Below are positions 33,847 to 46,432 of a DNA stretch of 64,000 bases, one piece after another; within the stretch, counting starts at the first letter, position 1, and each line of letters starts with the position of its first letter. The notes under the pieces were generated by a model. The model had not been told where the DNA came from. It was given only the letters and a program-made list of their open reading frames with translations, and made no database searches. A program made the translations under genes and the position numbers. Source of the stretch: Watersipora subatra (lineage: Eukaryota; Bryozoa; Gymnolaemata; Cheilostomatida; Watersiporidae). The stretch is from contig NC_088716.1 in the NCBI RefSeq assembly GCF_963576615.1, forward strand, positions 60,482,228-60,546,227, written 5' to 3'.

Positions 33847-36601
33847 GTAAGTTTTGAGCGTTAAAAATCTAGCATCGGGGTCTTTCCATAACTCTAGTAA
33901 CATTTTATGACCTCAACTAAAGGCAGGCTGTAGCAATTACTTCTTAGATATATTGCCAAGACCGTTTTTACTAAATTGAAAATGCTCCTTCAAGCTTCTG
34001 TTTGAAATATGTGGGAATAAGGGAAGTTGTCTCCACCTTTATACTGGAAAGGAAGATACTTGTATGAAATTGTAAAGAGGTCTCACAATGCAACAATGTT
34101 CAGTGTGCTAAGTGAATGTAGGGTGGCCAAAAGTAGAATAGGAGGTATACAAGGAGGTACGACACTCATTCAAGCATCACCTTACATTGTCATAAATTTT
34201 AAAGGTTTTTATTTTGAACTGCATTTTTTCTTTGAAATTTTGTTTACGATTTTCTCAGTTGTTGATTTGCTGCAAACTTGACGGTCTGAAGTGTCAGGTG
34301 TCCACTGTTTGTTAACGCTTATACAAAGGCAAGGCAATCATAAGAGCTAGACTTCACATTAGCTCGATGCAATGACTTTATTTTTGTTCTTGATCATCAG
34401 CTCATTTTATATAATACGGTGGGTTTAAAATTACACCGTTCTGTTGAACAGCCATTGTGAGGACCAAACAGCCAGTAGACAACTCCTACAGTGAATTAAC
34501 CCTTCCGCAGCCTATCCGCTTTAGATCATTCTTGTAAAAATTGGGCTATAGTGAGTAATCAATTCTCAAACCGGCCCTTGTTCTAGCAATTATAATTGTA
34601 ACTAGAAATTCCACTGTCATACAGCCCACGACCAAAGAGATGGCCAGAGATACTGGCAAAAAATAAAGGGTACTGATGGTTGAGAAATGCAATATTAGCA
34701 ATCAAATGGCTCTGCAGTGCAATAGGATAACTGCAATGGTAGCTGTAATGTACTGGGTGTGGGTGTTATTATATACAACAATAAGCAATAATGAATGGAA
34801 AAGATGTTTATATTTTCCCCCTGCAATAGGAGAAATGCAATATTGGCCAATATTAGAAGTAAAATGCACTGATACTCTTAGAATAATCAATTTTATTAAT
34901 ATAGTAATAATAGAAAAACAATACACAATTTTGATTAAATTTCAAAACGTAATAGGTAGCAATATCGAGAAGTGGTATTTATATAGGTTTTTAGAAATGT
35001 TATTTAAAAAGTGTTTGGTCATGACAAACAACAACAATGAAAGGAAAATATTACACGTTTATATCTCTCCCTTGCAATAGGAGAAATGCAATGTTGGCCA
35101 ATATTATAAGTAAAATGCACTGATATTATTAAAATAACCAATATTGTTAATATAGTAATACAGCAATAATAGAAAACCTATGAGCGTTCATGCGTCTCGA
35201 AGATTTCTCCAAACTGCAGCAAAATAAAAGCTGTTATTAAAGTGTTATAAAGCTGTAGGCCTAATTTACTGTAATGTATGTAATTCAACAACAATAAAGA
35301 AATATGTTTATTATAACTCTGAAATGCAAAATTAGAAGTAAAATGGCAAGCTACTGTGTACTATACACAGTTTGAAAGTTGGTTGCGTTGAATGTAGAAT
35401 GGTTTTGATAAGCGATCTTTAACAGAAAGCGAATAAGAGTATTCACGCGTATAAAACTGTAGCAAAATAAAAAATGTTCTCGTCATGAAGGGGCGTTGTA
35501 GTTCGGCCCTAGCTTGTACATAAGTTGTAAAGAATTTCGGTTAACGTTTCAAATAATGAAACCTTCGGTGATTGGACAAAAAACACAGGCTGATAAACTG
35601 TGTACCACAATTTCGTACCTGTAAATCGGTCTACGCCTCAAACGGTCTACGTTTATTACAGAAACCTTCGAATAACTTCGATTACGAGTGAAAAATGCCA
35701 TAGACTGATGAAATGAGCACGGTTTTCTCGTGAAATGCGCACTGCTAAATAGTTCTACAATCGGTCGCACGGCTTTATTGGCGTTTCAATTTTCGGTCTT
35801 AACTTTTATTAAACCGAGCTTTTCAAGCTTTTTGTGGCAATTTTCGTTCAAATTAATCTGTCTATTTGTGTATAATCCGATCAGATGGGTAAGTTTTAAG
35901 ATATTATCGTTGGTTTACAAAGACTTGGTAACATATTTAAATAGGTTTAAATGTGTTTTGTATCGTTATTATACTTTAACGACTTTAAATTCCGATGCTT
36001 AAATTTTTTGATGAAATTTCTTGACGAGGGTTTGTCTCATTGTTGATGAATAATTTTCGTAAGTTGTGTGCACATGCATTTATCATAAAACTCCCACACT
36101 TCCGCTCCGCTCGTGTGGTCGTGGGATGAAGGAAACAATGCTAACAAATGAGCAGCTGGTGGGGGTTTATGCAAGCTAGCTTTTCTCAGATTCTACTGCT
36201 TAACATCATTCAAAATGTGCCATCGATAGATATTAACTATACTTACACCGACCAACGTCATTTACAGCAAATTAGACCCGGAAACAAAAACAAAAAGTGG
36301 TAAACTGAATTATGTGTATTGAAAAAAGATCTTTTTGCATAACTCTGTTCTATAATGTAAACAGGCAGTATTGGTGTCTGGTATAAGGTGTTGGTGTCTG
36401 GTATAAGGTGCAGCGGCTTTTTTGAGGAAGAGGGGATGTAACGAATAGTCAGGCAGATCGGAGATACGATTTGAGTACTTTAAACAGCAAATATCTAAAA
36501 AGACATTTAGCTTCCATTTAGCATAAAGGACATTTCGATGCTCTTGTTGACTGTCCATATCTGGTAGCATATAGCATTAATACAGTCTTTTTATGTTTTA
36601 G
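33847..36601. other. Intron of CCP gene 1
   Basis: Inferred 2.75-kb phase-1 intron. It contains diverged direct repeats (34780-35180) and a 19-bp tandem duplication of TGGTGTCTGGTATAAGGTG near 36373-36411. No other gene was seen. Confidence 0.7.
34780..35180. repeat. Diverged direct duplication (~260 bp apart)
   Basis: TGCAATAGGAGAAATGCAAT followed by a TTGGCCAATATT segment and TAAAATGCACTGATA occurs near 34822 and again near 35076. A weaker third piece lies at about 35290-35345. Confidence 0.8.
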
Positions 36602-37209
36602 TGAGCATTGGAGTAACATCTTCGGTTGGATCATTGCTCTTCATCTGTATTATTGTTCTCGCTTACCTCTACGGCAGAGAAAGAAAGCGAAACCGTGAAT
36701 TACATGCAGCCAATAGCAAGATGCACCCGAAAGTACCTCAAACACCAGATGACATGTCAATATACGAAGGGTTCTATTCTCAACCTGTGCAGCAAGCGCA
36801 GATCAGTTCAGTCCACCACGATACATCTAGGTCGCTTGATAAACCTAGAAACAGAAACGGGTTTAGTCCGTACTCAAAGAACCTTGACAAAGAGGCCCTG
36901 ATGACACCAGTAATCAGGAGCAATTCGCTGTCCAAGAGGTTCTTCAAGCGCATGAGCCAGTACCAGCCTAAATCATTACCTCGCCCTACTAAACTGGGAC
37001 ACATACAGTTCATCAGCTCAGGTAGGTTCGACCAAGGGTATGATAACAACTTGAGTGCCAGGACGTCTGAGAATACTGGCTATAGACAGATGCAAGGCCG
37101 CCAACTCTATGATATGAAAACAGACACCCAGAGGCGCCAGTCCAATCAAAGGAGACCAGTTTACGACTTGCCACCATCAGAGAACAGCAGCGCAATAACA
37201 TTCGTTTAG
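36602..37209 (+). CDS. CCP/sushi-like receptor 1, membrane and tail exon
   Basis: The acceptor TTTTTATGTTTTAG precedes TG. The split codon gives Leu85, then SIGVTSSVGSLLFICIIVLA as the single membrane span (about residues 86-106). A stop-transfer cluster YGRERKRNR follows, placing the ~180-residue tail in the cytosol. The tail is rich in Tyr (SIYEGFY, QLYDMKT, PVYDLPP), Ser and Arg, with possible SH2/phospho sites. It ends AITFV, a class I PDZ-ligand pattern (T-x-V). The whole protein is 286 residues. The tail shares no obvious extended similarity with paralogues 2 and 3. Probable poly(A) signals AATAAA lie at 37611 and 37660. Confidence 0.8.
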
Positions 37210-39182
37210 TTCAGCTATTTGAAGTTTTTTTCAGTTATTTTATTTTTTCAACATTTTTGAAGTTTTGGTCACACAATCGGAGTTATGAAAAGCTTGCTGT
37301 ACCTTGAAATTCTAACAACTGCCTACAATGTATTTTCTGTTTAAGTGGGCCCATCAACTTTCATATAGACATTTTTACTGCTATTATAAGACTATTTATC
37401 GGTATATATCGAAATTGATGAGGTCGTACTTTTTAGTCCTAGTGACTACAATGGGAGTTTAATAATTATTGTGACAGCGATAGACCAGACTGGTTTCATA
37501 CACTAACTATTCTCTTGCCTGTTATACTACATTTTAGCACTTTGTAACTTTACAATGTTCAGACTAGAATTAAATTAGTTGGAACTTTTAATATAACTCA
37601 TGTACAATATAATAAATGGCACTAATTTGGGTTTATAGTAGGATATCCTACAAATCTTGAATAAAACGAATATTAATTTGGTAATGTTGTACATTCTAAT
37701 TCTCACTCAGCTTGACTACTCAAAACATATTTAAAAAAAGGTGATGATCCCTATAGGTTGAACAAAGAGAGGGAGGACAACTCAATCAGTGACTACTTTG
37801 TGAAATTAGTTGGGGACAGACACACCACTAGGGTAGCAAAGGTACTTTAAAATAAGTATACTACAAGAACAGTCTCTCAAAATGCTTGTCTTTACTTGTC
37901 ACACAAAAGTATTTCGAGGAACTTCCTGGTAACAAATCGATGCAATTCATAAACACTTGTTATGGCAGATTAGCTAGTAACCTGAGAACTAGATTTAGCA
38001 CCCAATATGAGCAGGAAGTAAAAACAGGTTCTTGATAATAGTTTATGCTAGAGCGAGTTTAATCGCAACAACTTAGCTCGGCTTCTTAACATTTCTCTAG
38101 GTTGAAACATCTCAGCGAGCGTGAAATGGAGGAGACATATTAGGAAGAGATGTCAGGTCTCAACGATTTAGCAAAAGACTACACATCTTGAAATGTTCCT
38201 ATTTGGCACGCCGTGCTAAACAGGAGCCTCGTGGTCAATTCAACTGCTTTAGAAAGATACTAGAACTTCAGCAAACACAACTTCAATTCAGGCATCGAAG
38301 ACAGATGCTTGTGCTTCCTGGGGAACTGGCTCAATCATAATCACAGGCAATTTGTTTGACAAGCTTTTGTTCCTAGAAGACAGATTAGGTGTGTTAGTTG
38401 AGTTAGTGTCTAGCTGACCAGATCCCTTTTCAACAAAACCAATAATACACCCGCCGCTATTTTAACAGCCCTGACCTTACATGAACTTCCTCTTCTACTA
38501 GAAACAAATCAACAGGCTGAAGCTTCAGTAAATAAGGAGACTCCTGGTTAACAAACAAAAACATGTAAAAATGATGAATGCAGCAGTTAACACATCGTGT
38601 TATTAAGTAATATTTTAATATAATGTTGTGTATTTAGGGTCAGAGTTCAGACTACAGTTGATATAATTTTCCTTCAGTAGTAAAAAAGCAATAGTTATTA
38701 TAACGCAAAACGTATGTGGGTATAATGAAAGAAGGTGACTCACATTGGAAGGACAATTGCTCAGGTGATCTGACCGTATATTTGAAAGTGAAACCTAACT
38801 AGCTCTTAGGCAGATAAAGTCATTAAAGGGAAAATCAGATTGTTAGAAAGGAAGGTAAGCGGCAACATAGCAGCATCTTTAACCACAACCTTACTTACCT
38901 TACGTACGTGTCAGTGTGATAATACCCTTTATCATGTTTTGAGTGGTTTTGGTACTGACTAACCCCAGCGCGGATCTTCTGGTTTTTTCTGCTTCAAAAT
39001 ATGGCAGTAGCTGTCATTGACCTTGCCACACAGAAAAGCTTCTAAACTATGAACTGATACGTTTTCGAACGGCACAATAAGTTTGTTATTACATGCAATC
39101 GACTTTTTTTGTTACATGTAAATGACATTAATTCAATCATAGGCTTTATTTGCTACATATTTTCTCTAAGTAACCAAAAGAG
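37210..39182. other. Between CCP genes 1 and 2
   Basis: 3'UTR of gene 1, then unassigned DNA. Short frames near 37760-38300 are broken and unrecognised. Confidence 0.5.
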
Positions 39183-39191
39183 TATATAAAG
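39183..39191 (+). promoter_or_regulatory. TATA box of CCP gene 2
   Basis: TATATAAAG fits the TATAWAAR consensus. An initiator-like GTCAGCTTTC lies 23-32 bases downstream (start near 39209), and the coding ATG is at 39276. A three-codon upstream ORF (ATG TGC ATT TAA) lies between. Confidence 0.5.
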
Positions 39192-39275
39192 CCTTGCTAG
39201 AAAGAGTCAGCTTTCGACTGGATTGTGTTTAGGTTGCTCTGACGCCAAATGTGCATTTAATTTTAGGAGATCAAA

Positions 39276-39522
39276 ATGGTGTCAAGCTGTGCAAACCAAG
39301 CATCGGAGAATGCAAACTTCCAGTTTCACTTCAATCATACTTGCGATTCGGTAAACCGGTTCTATTACACATACAGCTGTGATTTTGGATACGCTATGAT
39401 ACACACAGACTTCATGAATAGCGGAATCTTTTGCATAGAAATGGACAACAACTCTGTCCAGTGGACAAACCCATTAGGGCGGGTTATCGAGAAGCCCGGC
39501 TGTAGGTTTGACCCATCTACGG
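39276..39522 (+). CDS. CCP/sushi-like receptor 2, ectodomain exon
   Basis: Exon of 82 residues plus one base. Starting at ATG 39276, the CCP-like cysteines are Cys5, Cys35 in YSCDFGY, Cys53 and Cys76 in KPGC, with Trp63. Cys23 is an extra fifth cysteine, shared with paralogue 3 and absent from paralogue 1. Sequons NHT (20-22) and NNS (58-60) are present. A TTTTAG acceptor-like site and an in-frame TAG lie just upstream, so translation cannot extend further in this exon. It ends in phase 1 at G|GTAAGT and joins 39915. The CANQ.xEN and CxSVNRFYYTYxCxFGY stretches are shared with gene 3, showing a recent duplication. Confidence 0.8.
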
Positions 39523-39596
39523 GTAAGTACTGAACAATGTATAAACTAGATGATTGTGAGAACATTGTAATTAGGAAAAGGGAAGAATTGGACTTT

Positions 39597-39716
39597 TTGA
39601 TATTGTGTATATATGCGTATAGATATAGGTAAATATATTGTGTATATATGCCTATAGATATAGGTAAATATATTGTGTATATATGCGTATAGATATAGGT
39701 AAATATATTGTGTACA
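39597..39716. repeat. 36-bp repeat in CCP gene 2 intron
   Basis: Three and a half copies of GATATAGGTAAATATATTGT plus GTATATATGCSTATA. It fills much of the 392-bp intron. Confidence 0.9.
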
Positions 39717-39914
39717 TTACATTGTTTACATATCAAAACCATCTACTCCTAGTGACTGTTCCTGGCACATTAACTGTCAATGATATTGTGACTGCCTTGA
39801 CACTTGGACCACCAATGGTTACAGGGGTTACAAGATTACACGGATTATACCGAGTATACTGCCAAGAATTACGAATGCTGTGGATTAATTGGACTGTTTT
39901 GTATTCAGTTGCAG

Positions 39915-40600
39915 GGCTAAGCGCGGGTATAGTTGCCGCTATCCTACTAATTACTGTCGTGGCTGTCGTGTGCAAACTACGACAAGCCAAAAGAACTCTC
40001 AGAGATCTAGCCGATCTGCAAGCTCAAATAGAGGCTGAGAGTATAAAGAATGACTACATCGCTCCCCAACGCTCCCGACTCGCAAGCCTCACACCACATG
40101 CCGCTATTCCTCTTCCTTTGGAGCCAAACCCGGGTCATCAGAATCCGGGCTATGTCGTTAGTCCTGGTGATAATAATTCAGACACTTCTACTGATCCTTA
40201 TATGAGGGCAACACGGGATGGCTCAGAAAATGATGGGTCAGAGGTCGACCGCCATTCAAGCCATATTTATGAGATATCCGACTTGGATAGCGATGAGAAT
40301 TCGAGAGCAAGTGACGCCTCAGATCAGGAAGACATCACCCCCCACCAAGATGACGTCAGCTTCCATCGAGATGGTACCACTTCTCGCCAAGAAAGCACCA
40401 CATCCTGCCAAGAGGACACAACCTCCCATCAACAGCAACTAGTTCTACCAACTAGGATGAAGCATCACACGAGTGATGAGTTATCTTCTTCAGACGAAGA
40501 AAGTCCGAGCAATGAGAAAACCGATTCGATTCAGGATTCCTTAACATTGCCTCAACTGGACAGTTTTCCGCCTACAAGAGAGGATGAGTCCGAAATGTAA
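39915..40600 (+). CDS. CCP/sushi-like receptor 2, membrane and tail exon
   Basis: I chose the acceptor TTTTGTATTCAGTTGCAG at 39914 because its phase and its distance to the membrane span match genes 1 and 3. An earlier AG at 39751 would also keep frame. The join gives Gly83, then LSAGIVAAILLITVVAVV as the membrane span and KLRQAKRTLRDL as stop-transfer. The ~200-residue tail has Tyr motifs (KNDYIAPQRSR, NPGYVVSP, TDPYM, HIYEISDL) and QE/TTS-type repeats around 40330-40440. An acidic HTSDELSSSDEES motif and a C-terminal DESEM follow. The motifs DPYM, SDELS-SDE and S-E-hydrophobic recur in paralogue 3. The whole protein is about 310 residues. Confidence 0.8.
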
Positions 40601-41189
40601 TATTTGTAGATTTATAATGTTCGGATGCTGTAACGTGTCATAGAAAGTTATGGAGAGCGTCTTGTTCTGCTCTACACAAGCTGATATGATGTGTAATTCT
40701 TTCATTCATACTATTCCATTCTCACTCAATACTCAATTTCATGCATACCCATGCAATCAAAGAGAAGCCTATATGACTGGTTAAAGCAAACGAATACGTA
40801 TGTAACGCAAAACAAATATTGTATGTATTCTCAGTACTTTGTTCAACTAAAGCCAGTGATTATTATTTGATTTCATACTTCTCTTTGCAGCATGTCACCA
40901 TCGTTTGTTAAAAGGATCAACTACGTAATCTTTAAATCTTGTCGCCAAAAGTTTATAAAGTTAAGGTGCGTGTAGGAGCTTATGATGAGCGGAGCAGAAA
41001 TTCTAGCAGCTACAAGTTTTGTGTAAGTCATTAGGTTTGACAGAAACACTTGGATGTTAAAAAAATTTTGTTTTAGATTCAGATACCTGTTGAGACATGA
41101 TTTGAATTTAAAGTCTTTATAAGACTTTTGTATTAGAATATAATATTTTATATTGTACTATGATATAATATATAATAGTACTAGTCTAT
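40601..41189. other. 3' flank of CCP gene 2
   Basis: Likely 3'UTR and intergenic DNA; no gene recognised and no close AATAAA seen. Confidence 0.5.
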
Positions 41190-42150
41190 AAAAAAATAAG
41201 CGAGTGCTACTCACTGAGTACTTGTCTATAATAGCATAATCAAGTGCTACTCACTGAGTACTTGTCTATAATAACATAATCAAGTGCTACTCACTGAAAA
41301 CTCGTTTATAATAACATAATCAAGTGCTACTCACTGAGTACTTGTCTATAATAACATAACCAAGTGGTACTCACTGAGTGTTTGTCTATAATAACATAAT
41401 CAAGTACTACTCACTGAGTACTTGTCTAAAATAACATAATCAAGTGCTACTCACTGAGTACTTGTCTAAAATAACATAATCAAGTGCTACTCACTGAGTG
41501 TTTGTCTATAATAACATAATCAAGTACTACTCACTGAGTACTTGTCTATAATAACATAATCAAGTACTGCTCACTGAGTACTTGTCTATAATAACATAAT
41601 CAAGTGCTACTCACTGAGTACTTGTCTATAATAACATAATCAAACGCTACTCACTGAGTACTTGTCTATAATAACATAATCCAGTGCTACTCACTGAGTA
41701 CTTGTCTATAATAACATAATCAAGTGGTACTCACTGAGTACTTGTCTATAAAAACATAATCAAGTGGTACTCACTGAGTACTTGTCTATAATTACATAAT
41801 CCAGTGCTACTCACTGAGTACTTGTCTATAATAACATAATCAAGTGGTACTCACTGAGTACTTGTCTATAATAACATAATCCAGTGCTACTCACTGAGTA
41901 CTTGTCTATAATAACATAATCAAGTGCTACTCACTGAGTACTTGTCTATAATAACATAATCAAATGCTACTCACTGAGTACTTGTCTATAATAACATAAT
42001 CAAGTACTACTCACTGAGTACTTGTCTATAAAAACATAATCAAGTGCTACACACTGAGTACTTGTCTATAATAACATAATCAAGTACTACTCACTGAGTA
42101 CTTGTCTATAATAACATAATCAAATGCTACTCACTGAGTACTTGTCTATA
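41190..42150. repeat. 40-bp minisatellite
   Basis: About 24 copies of a 40-bp unit, CTTGTCTATAATAACATAAT then CAAGTGCTACTCACTGAGTA, with very constant length and scattered single-base variants. Confidence 0.97.
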
Positions 42151-43548
42151 TGGACATACATGTATTTGAGTATTACTGAGAAGGTAGTTTTACAAATGGG
42201 TAATTTTTTCATACAAAATGCTTTAGCCTAGTTCGTATGAACCTACATAACATACATATTGCTACACATGACTTGAATACTTACAAATCAGGTGCCATGA
42301 AAACCTGGCATGGAAATCAGCGTATTTGTCAGCATGATGTATACCGAACAGACAGTTTACATGGTGACGATGCCACATTTTAACAAACATTTCTTTCTCA
42401 AATTTTGGTATCCACAGAGCACTCTGAAGCAAAGGACTTTACTGTAGATGCCACTGGAGAAAAGGGTGTTTTTAAAGTGCTCTTGGAGCAGATTGATTAG
42501 GACGAGTTTACCTGGAGTGGTTGGAGCCATCCGAAGAAAAAAAGTGGTGGTACATGTATTTGATTCTAATTTTGGTCTTTAAAAAACCAAGATTCTGTAA
42601 AGAAGTATTACACTTAACTGATATGCAGTTCAGCACCGCAATGCATATGAAATTATGAATTACCCATCCCTATAGAACTTCCAATCATACATACAATTGG
42701 AGATATTTAAAGAACCAAAATAATCTTATAATAATATCTTCATCTACGTGCCTGAGCTACCTGTGAACCTATGAGACAGATGAGACCTATTTGATTCTTA
42801 AACAATTTCTCATAAGTGCACAAGAATAATTTTTCCTGGTCATGTGTGTTGGCAAATAACTACTAAATTAAAGTCAGCCGACGAACTAGTGACATCATTT
42901 TTCTTATGAACGTTTTAACTGCGATCAAGTTTTGTCGATTTTAATCTTGAAACATCTTGATAATCAGGTAATCTCAAACATCAAAAACAATCGCAAATAA
43001 TAGAAAAATACTAATACTTTCTGATAAGATCTACTACAATTTTATGTAACTTTGTATATTAATCATTGTTATCATATGAGCAGAGGAATAGACTAGTTTT
43101 TTAGAATTACTAAAGCTTATAACTTTCCAGGCTAGGCTAGGCCAGCCCCCCTTCACTGCAGGAACAAAAGGTGAAAAAGCAATGCTATAACATAAACACT
43201 CCTTTGTCGTCGCAATTATATTATTGTGAGTTTTAACACTCTGAAGCTCAGAATGCTTTGATGAGAAGGGAGAGCTTCAACTTCCTCATCTACTGCAAAA
43301 CTTTCAGCCAAGTGTGTAGATACGAACACAAGTGAGTCAACAGTCAAGTAGAGCAATCTCCCGGAGAATTTCATGTAAACGTCTTTGTCTAGTTGTACCT
43401 TATCAAGTTACGCACGGAAAAAATACTTCAGATATAGCAGCGGAACCAAAGGATGGTAAGGAAACAATAGCATATGTTGCTGTAGCTACCACTTCAACAT
43501 CTTCTTATTCATTTTACTCTAATATTATACGATGTAAGCAGTGCTCAA
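42151..43548. other. No gene recognised; includes element C fragment
   Basis: Unassigned DNA. Only the element C relic (42890-43055) is recognised. Confidence 0.5.
42890..43055. mobile_element. Foldback element C, copy 2 (one arm)
   Basis: GATTTTAATCTTGAAACATC, then a CAAACATCAAAAACAATCGC segment and AGAAAAATACTAATACTTTC match the right arm of copy 1 (about 29310-29430). Only one arm is present. Confidence 0.7.
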
Positions 43549-45145
43549 TGTAATGTTGTACAGTGTATACTGTGTTTGCTGTAATATTGTACAGTGTATA
43601 CTGTGTTTGCTGTAATATTGTACAGTGTATGCTGTGTTTGCTGTAATATTGTACAGTGTATGCTGTGTTTGCTGTAATATTGTACAGTGTATGCTGTGTT
43701 TGCTGTAATATTGTACAGTGTATGCGGTGTTTGCTGTAATATTGTACAGTGTATGCGGTGTTTGCTGTAATATTGTACAGTGTATGCTGTGTTTGCTGTA
43801 ATATTGTACAGTGTATGCGGTGTTTGCTGTAATATTGTACAGTGTATGCTGTGTTTGCTGTAATATTGTACAGTGTATGCGGTGTTTGCTGTAATATTGT
43901 ACAGTGTATGCTGTGTTTGCTGTGATATTGTACAGTGTATGCTGTGTTTGCTGTAATATTGTACAGTATATGCTGTGTTTGCTGTAATATTGTACAGTGT
44001 ATACTGTGTTTGCTGTAATATTGTACAGTGTATGCGGTGTTTGCTGTAATATTGTACAGTGTATGCTGTGTTTGCTGTAATATTGTACAGTGTATGCTGT
44101 GTTTGCTGTAATATTGTACAGTGTATGCTGTGTTTGCTGTAATATTGTACAGTGTATGCGGTGTTTGCTGTAATATTGTACAGTGTATGCGGTGTTTGCT
44201 GTAATATTGTACAGTGTATGCTGTGTTTGCTGTAATATTGTACAGTGTATGCGGTGTTTGCTGTAATATTGTACAGTGTATGCTGTGTTTGCTGTAATAT
44301 TGTACAGTGTATGCGGTGTTTGCTGTAATATTGTACAGTGTATGCTGTGTTTGCTGTAATATTGTACAGTGTATGCTGTGTTTGCTGTAATATTGTACAG
44401 TATATGCTGTGTTTGCTGTAATATTGTACAGTGTATACTGTGTTTGCTGTAATATTGTACAGTGTATGCGGTGTTTGCTGTAATATTGTATCGTGTATGC
44501 TGTGTTTGCTGTAATATTGTACAGTGTATGCGGTGTTTGCTGTAATATTGTACAGTGTATGCTGTGTTTGCTGTAATATTGTACAGTGTATGCGGTGTTT
44601 GCTGTAATATTGTACAGTGTATGCTGTGTTTGCTGTAATATTGTACAGTGTATGCTGTGTTTGCTGTAATATTGTACAGTGTATGCTGTGTTTGCTGTAA
44701 TATTGTACAGTGTATACTGTGTTTGCTGTAATATTGTACAGTGTATGCTGTGTTTGCTGTAATATTGTACAGTGTATGCTGTGTTTGCTGTAATATTGTA
44801 CAGTGTATGCGGTGTTTGCTGTAATATTGTACAGTGTATGCTGTGTTTGCTGTAATATTGTACAGTGTATGCGGTGTTTGCTGTAATATTGTACAGTGTA
44901 TGCTGTGTTTGCTGTAATATTGTACAGTGTATACTGTGTTTGCTGTAATATTGTACAGTGTATGCGGTGTTTGCTGTAATATTGTACAGTGTATGCAGTG
45001 TTTACTGTAAATTTGTACAGTGTACCAAGTGTTTACTCTAATACTGTACAGCATATGTAGTGTTCACTGTAATATTGTACAGTGTACGCAGTGTTTATTG
45101 TAAAGTTGTAGTGTTTACTGTATTCTTGTACGGTGTATGCGGTGT
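43549..45145. repeat. 31-bp minisatellite with higher-order structure
   Basis: About 50 copies of a 31-bp unit, TGTTTGCTGTAATATTGTAC plus AGTGTATGCTG. Units differ mainly at one site (TGCTG, TGCGG or TACTG). A 31-bp period cycles through all three frames, so the minus strand stays open for 509 codons with a 31-residue repeat; I regard this as non-coding. The order of variants repeats with a 434-bp (14-unit) period. Divergence rises after about 44990. Confidence 0.96.
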
Positions 45146-45660
45146 TTACTGATACCTCTTTGTTAAGTATCCATCAAGCCCAGAAGTAGCTTACAGGTGC
45201 ATTGTGGGGCATTGTGTGATGTCACTACTGGGCCATTCTGATTGATCATACGCATGATAACCACTTTTTTAGAACTAATAACGATAGAGGTTCTGATAGA
45301 GCTAATTGGGTGTCATTACTAATAGTTGGTGTTTCAAGGAAAACAAAATCCAGTCTGTAACTAACCAACGCTTTATGAGCAAACAAACAATAAAGACATG
45401 ATGTGTACATGATCATGTGTATTTGATTAAATAATTCTTTGTGGTTACACGAGGAGTATTGCTGGTATTTATCACAGTTGAATTGACTGAACCTAATCAC
45501 TATGCCACCTGGTGGACTATGTCTCAAGTTGTACTCCCCTTCTTCCTCCTTCATCTTTAAAGGAAGGCATAGTCTATATCGCTCGCACTCATAAAACTCT
45601 GTTTATCTCCTCCAATTGTGCTAAAGAACCATAACCATTGTTATTACCTAAACAGGTACT
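45146..45660. other. No gene recognised
   Basis: Unassigned DNA between two tandem arrays. Confidence 0.5.
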
Positions 45661-46030
45661 GAGGTCAGCAATTTATTAGGTCAACAATTTATTAAGTCAG
45701 CAATTTATTAGGTCAATAATTTAATATGTCAACAATTTATTAGGTCCGCAATTAATTAGGTCAATACTTTAACAGGTCAACAATTTATTAGGTCAACAAT
45801 TTATAAGGTCAACAATATATTAGGTCAATAATTTAATGTCAACAATTTATTAGGTCTGCAATTTATTAGGTCAATGCTTTAACAGGCCAACAATTTATTA
45901 GGTCAAAAATTTATAAGGTCAACAATTTATTAGGTCAACAATATATTATGTCAATAATTTAATGTCAACAATTTATTAGATCAGCAATTTATTACGTCAA
46001 TAGTTTATTAGGTCCACAATTTCTTATATT
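45661..46030. repeat. Degenerate 16-20-bp minisatellite
   Basis: Irregular copies of TTATTAGGTCAACAAT with length and base variants. Confidence 0.9.
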
Positions 46031-46432
46031 CCTTGAGAGAGTTAAGATATAATAATTTTGTTGAGTCACCCAATTTTAGTATCCATCTTCAAAACATCAG
46101 CTAACTTTACCCTTCCTATAACTTTCCTTTGGAAGACATGTTTAAGATAATGCAGCTGAGCCGATGATATATTTTGGAAAAAGCTTTCTTTTAGTGGTGC
46201 CAGAGTGAATAGCAACTAGCGAGTGTGAAGAACATGTTTGCCTCCAGCCAAGTGACTGTGTAAACATATAAGTGTTGAAGGGCAGGCATTCATGTAGTGA
46301 AGGCATGTAAATGAGCACGCGCAAAAACTTTTATTTAAAATTGCTGAACGTTGAGTAGTTCAATTGTATTTGAATATTTGTGTCATCAACACTGTTAACT
46401 TCAATGTACTATTATTGTGTCAGGTGACCAGC

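Noticed and set aside
39683..39914. N-terminal extension of the CCP gene 2 tail exon (open from 39683)
   Set aside because: It runs into the 36-bp intronic repeat, and the acceptor at 39914 aligns in phase and position with the other two paralogues.
41190..42150. CRISPR-like regular repeats
   Set aside because: Units are contiguous 40-bp tandem copies with no unique spacers, in an intron-containing animal genome.
43525..45054. 509-codon open frame on the minus strand
   Set aside because: It is a by-product of a 31-bp minisatellite without stops in any phase; the protein is a 31-residue rotation of the same DNA unit.
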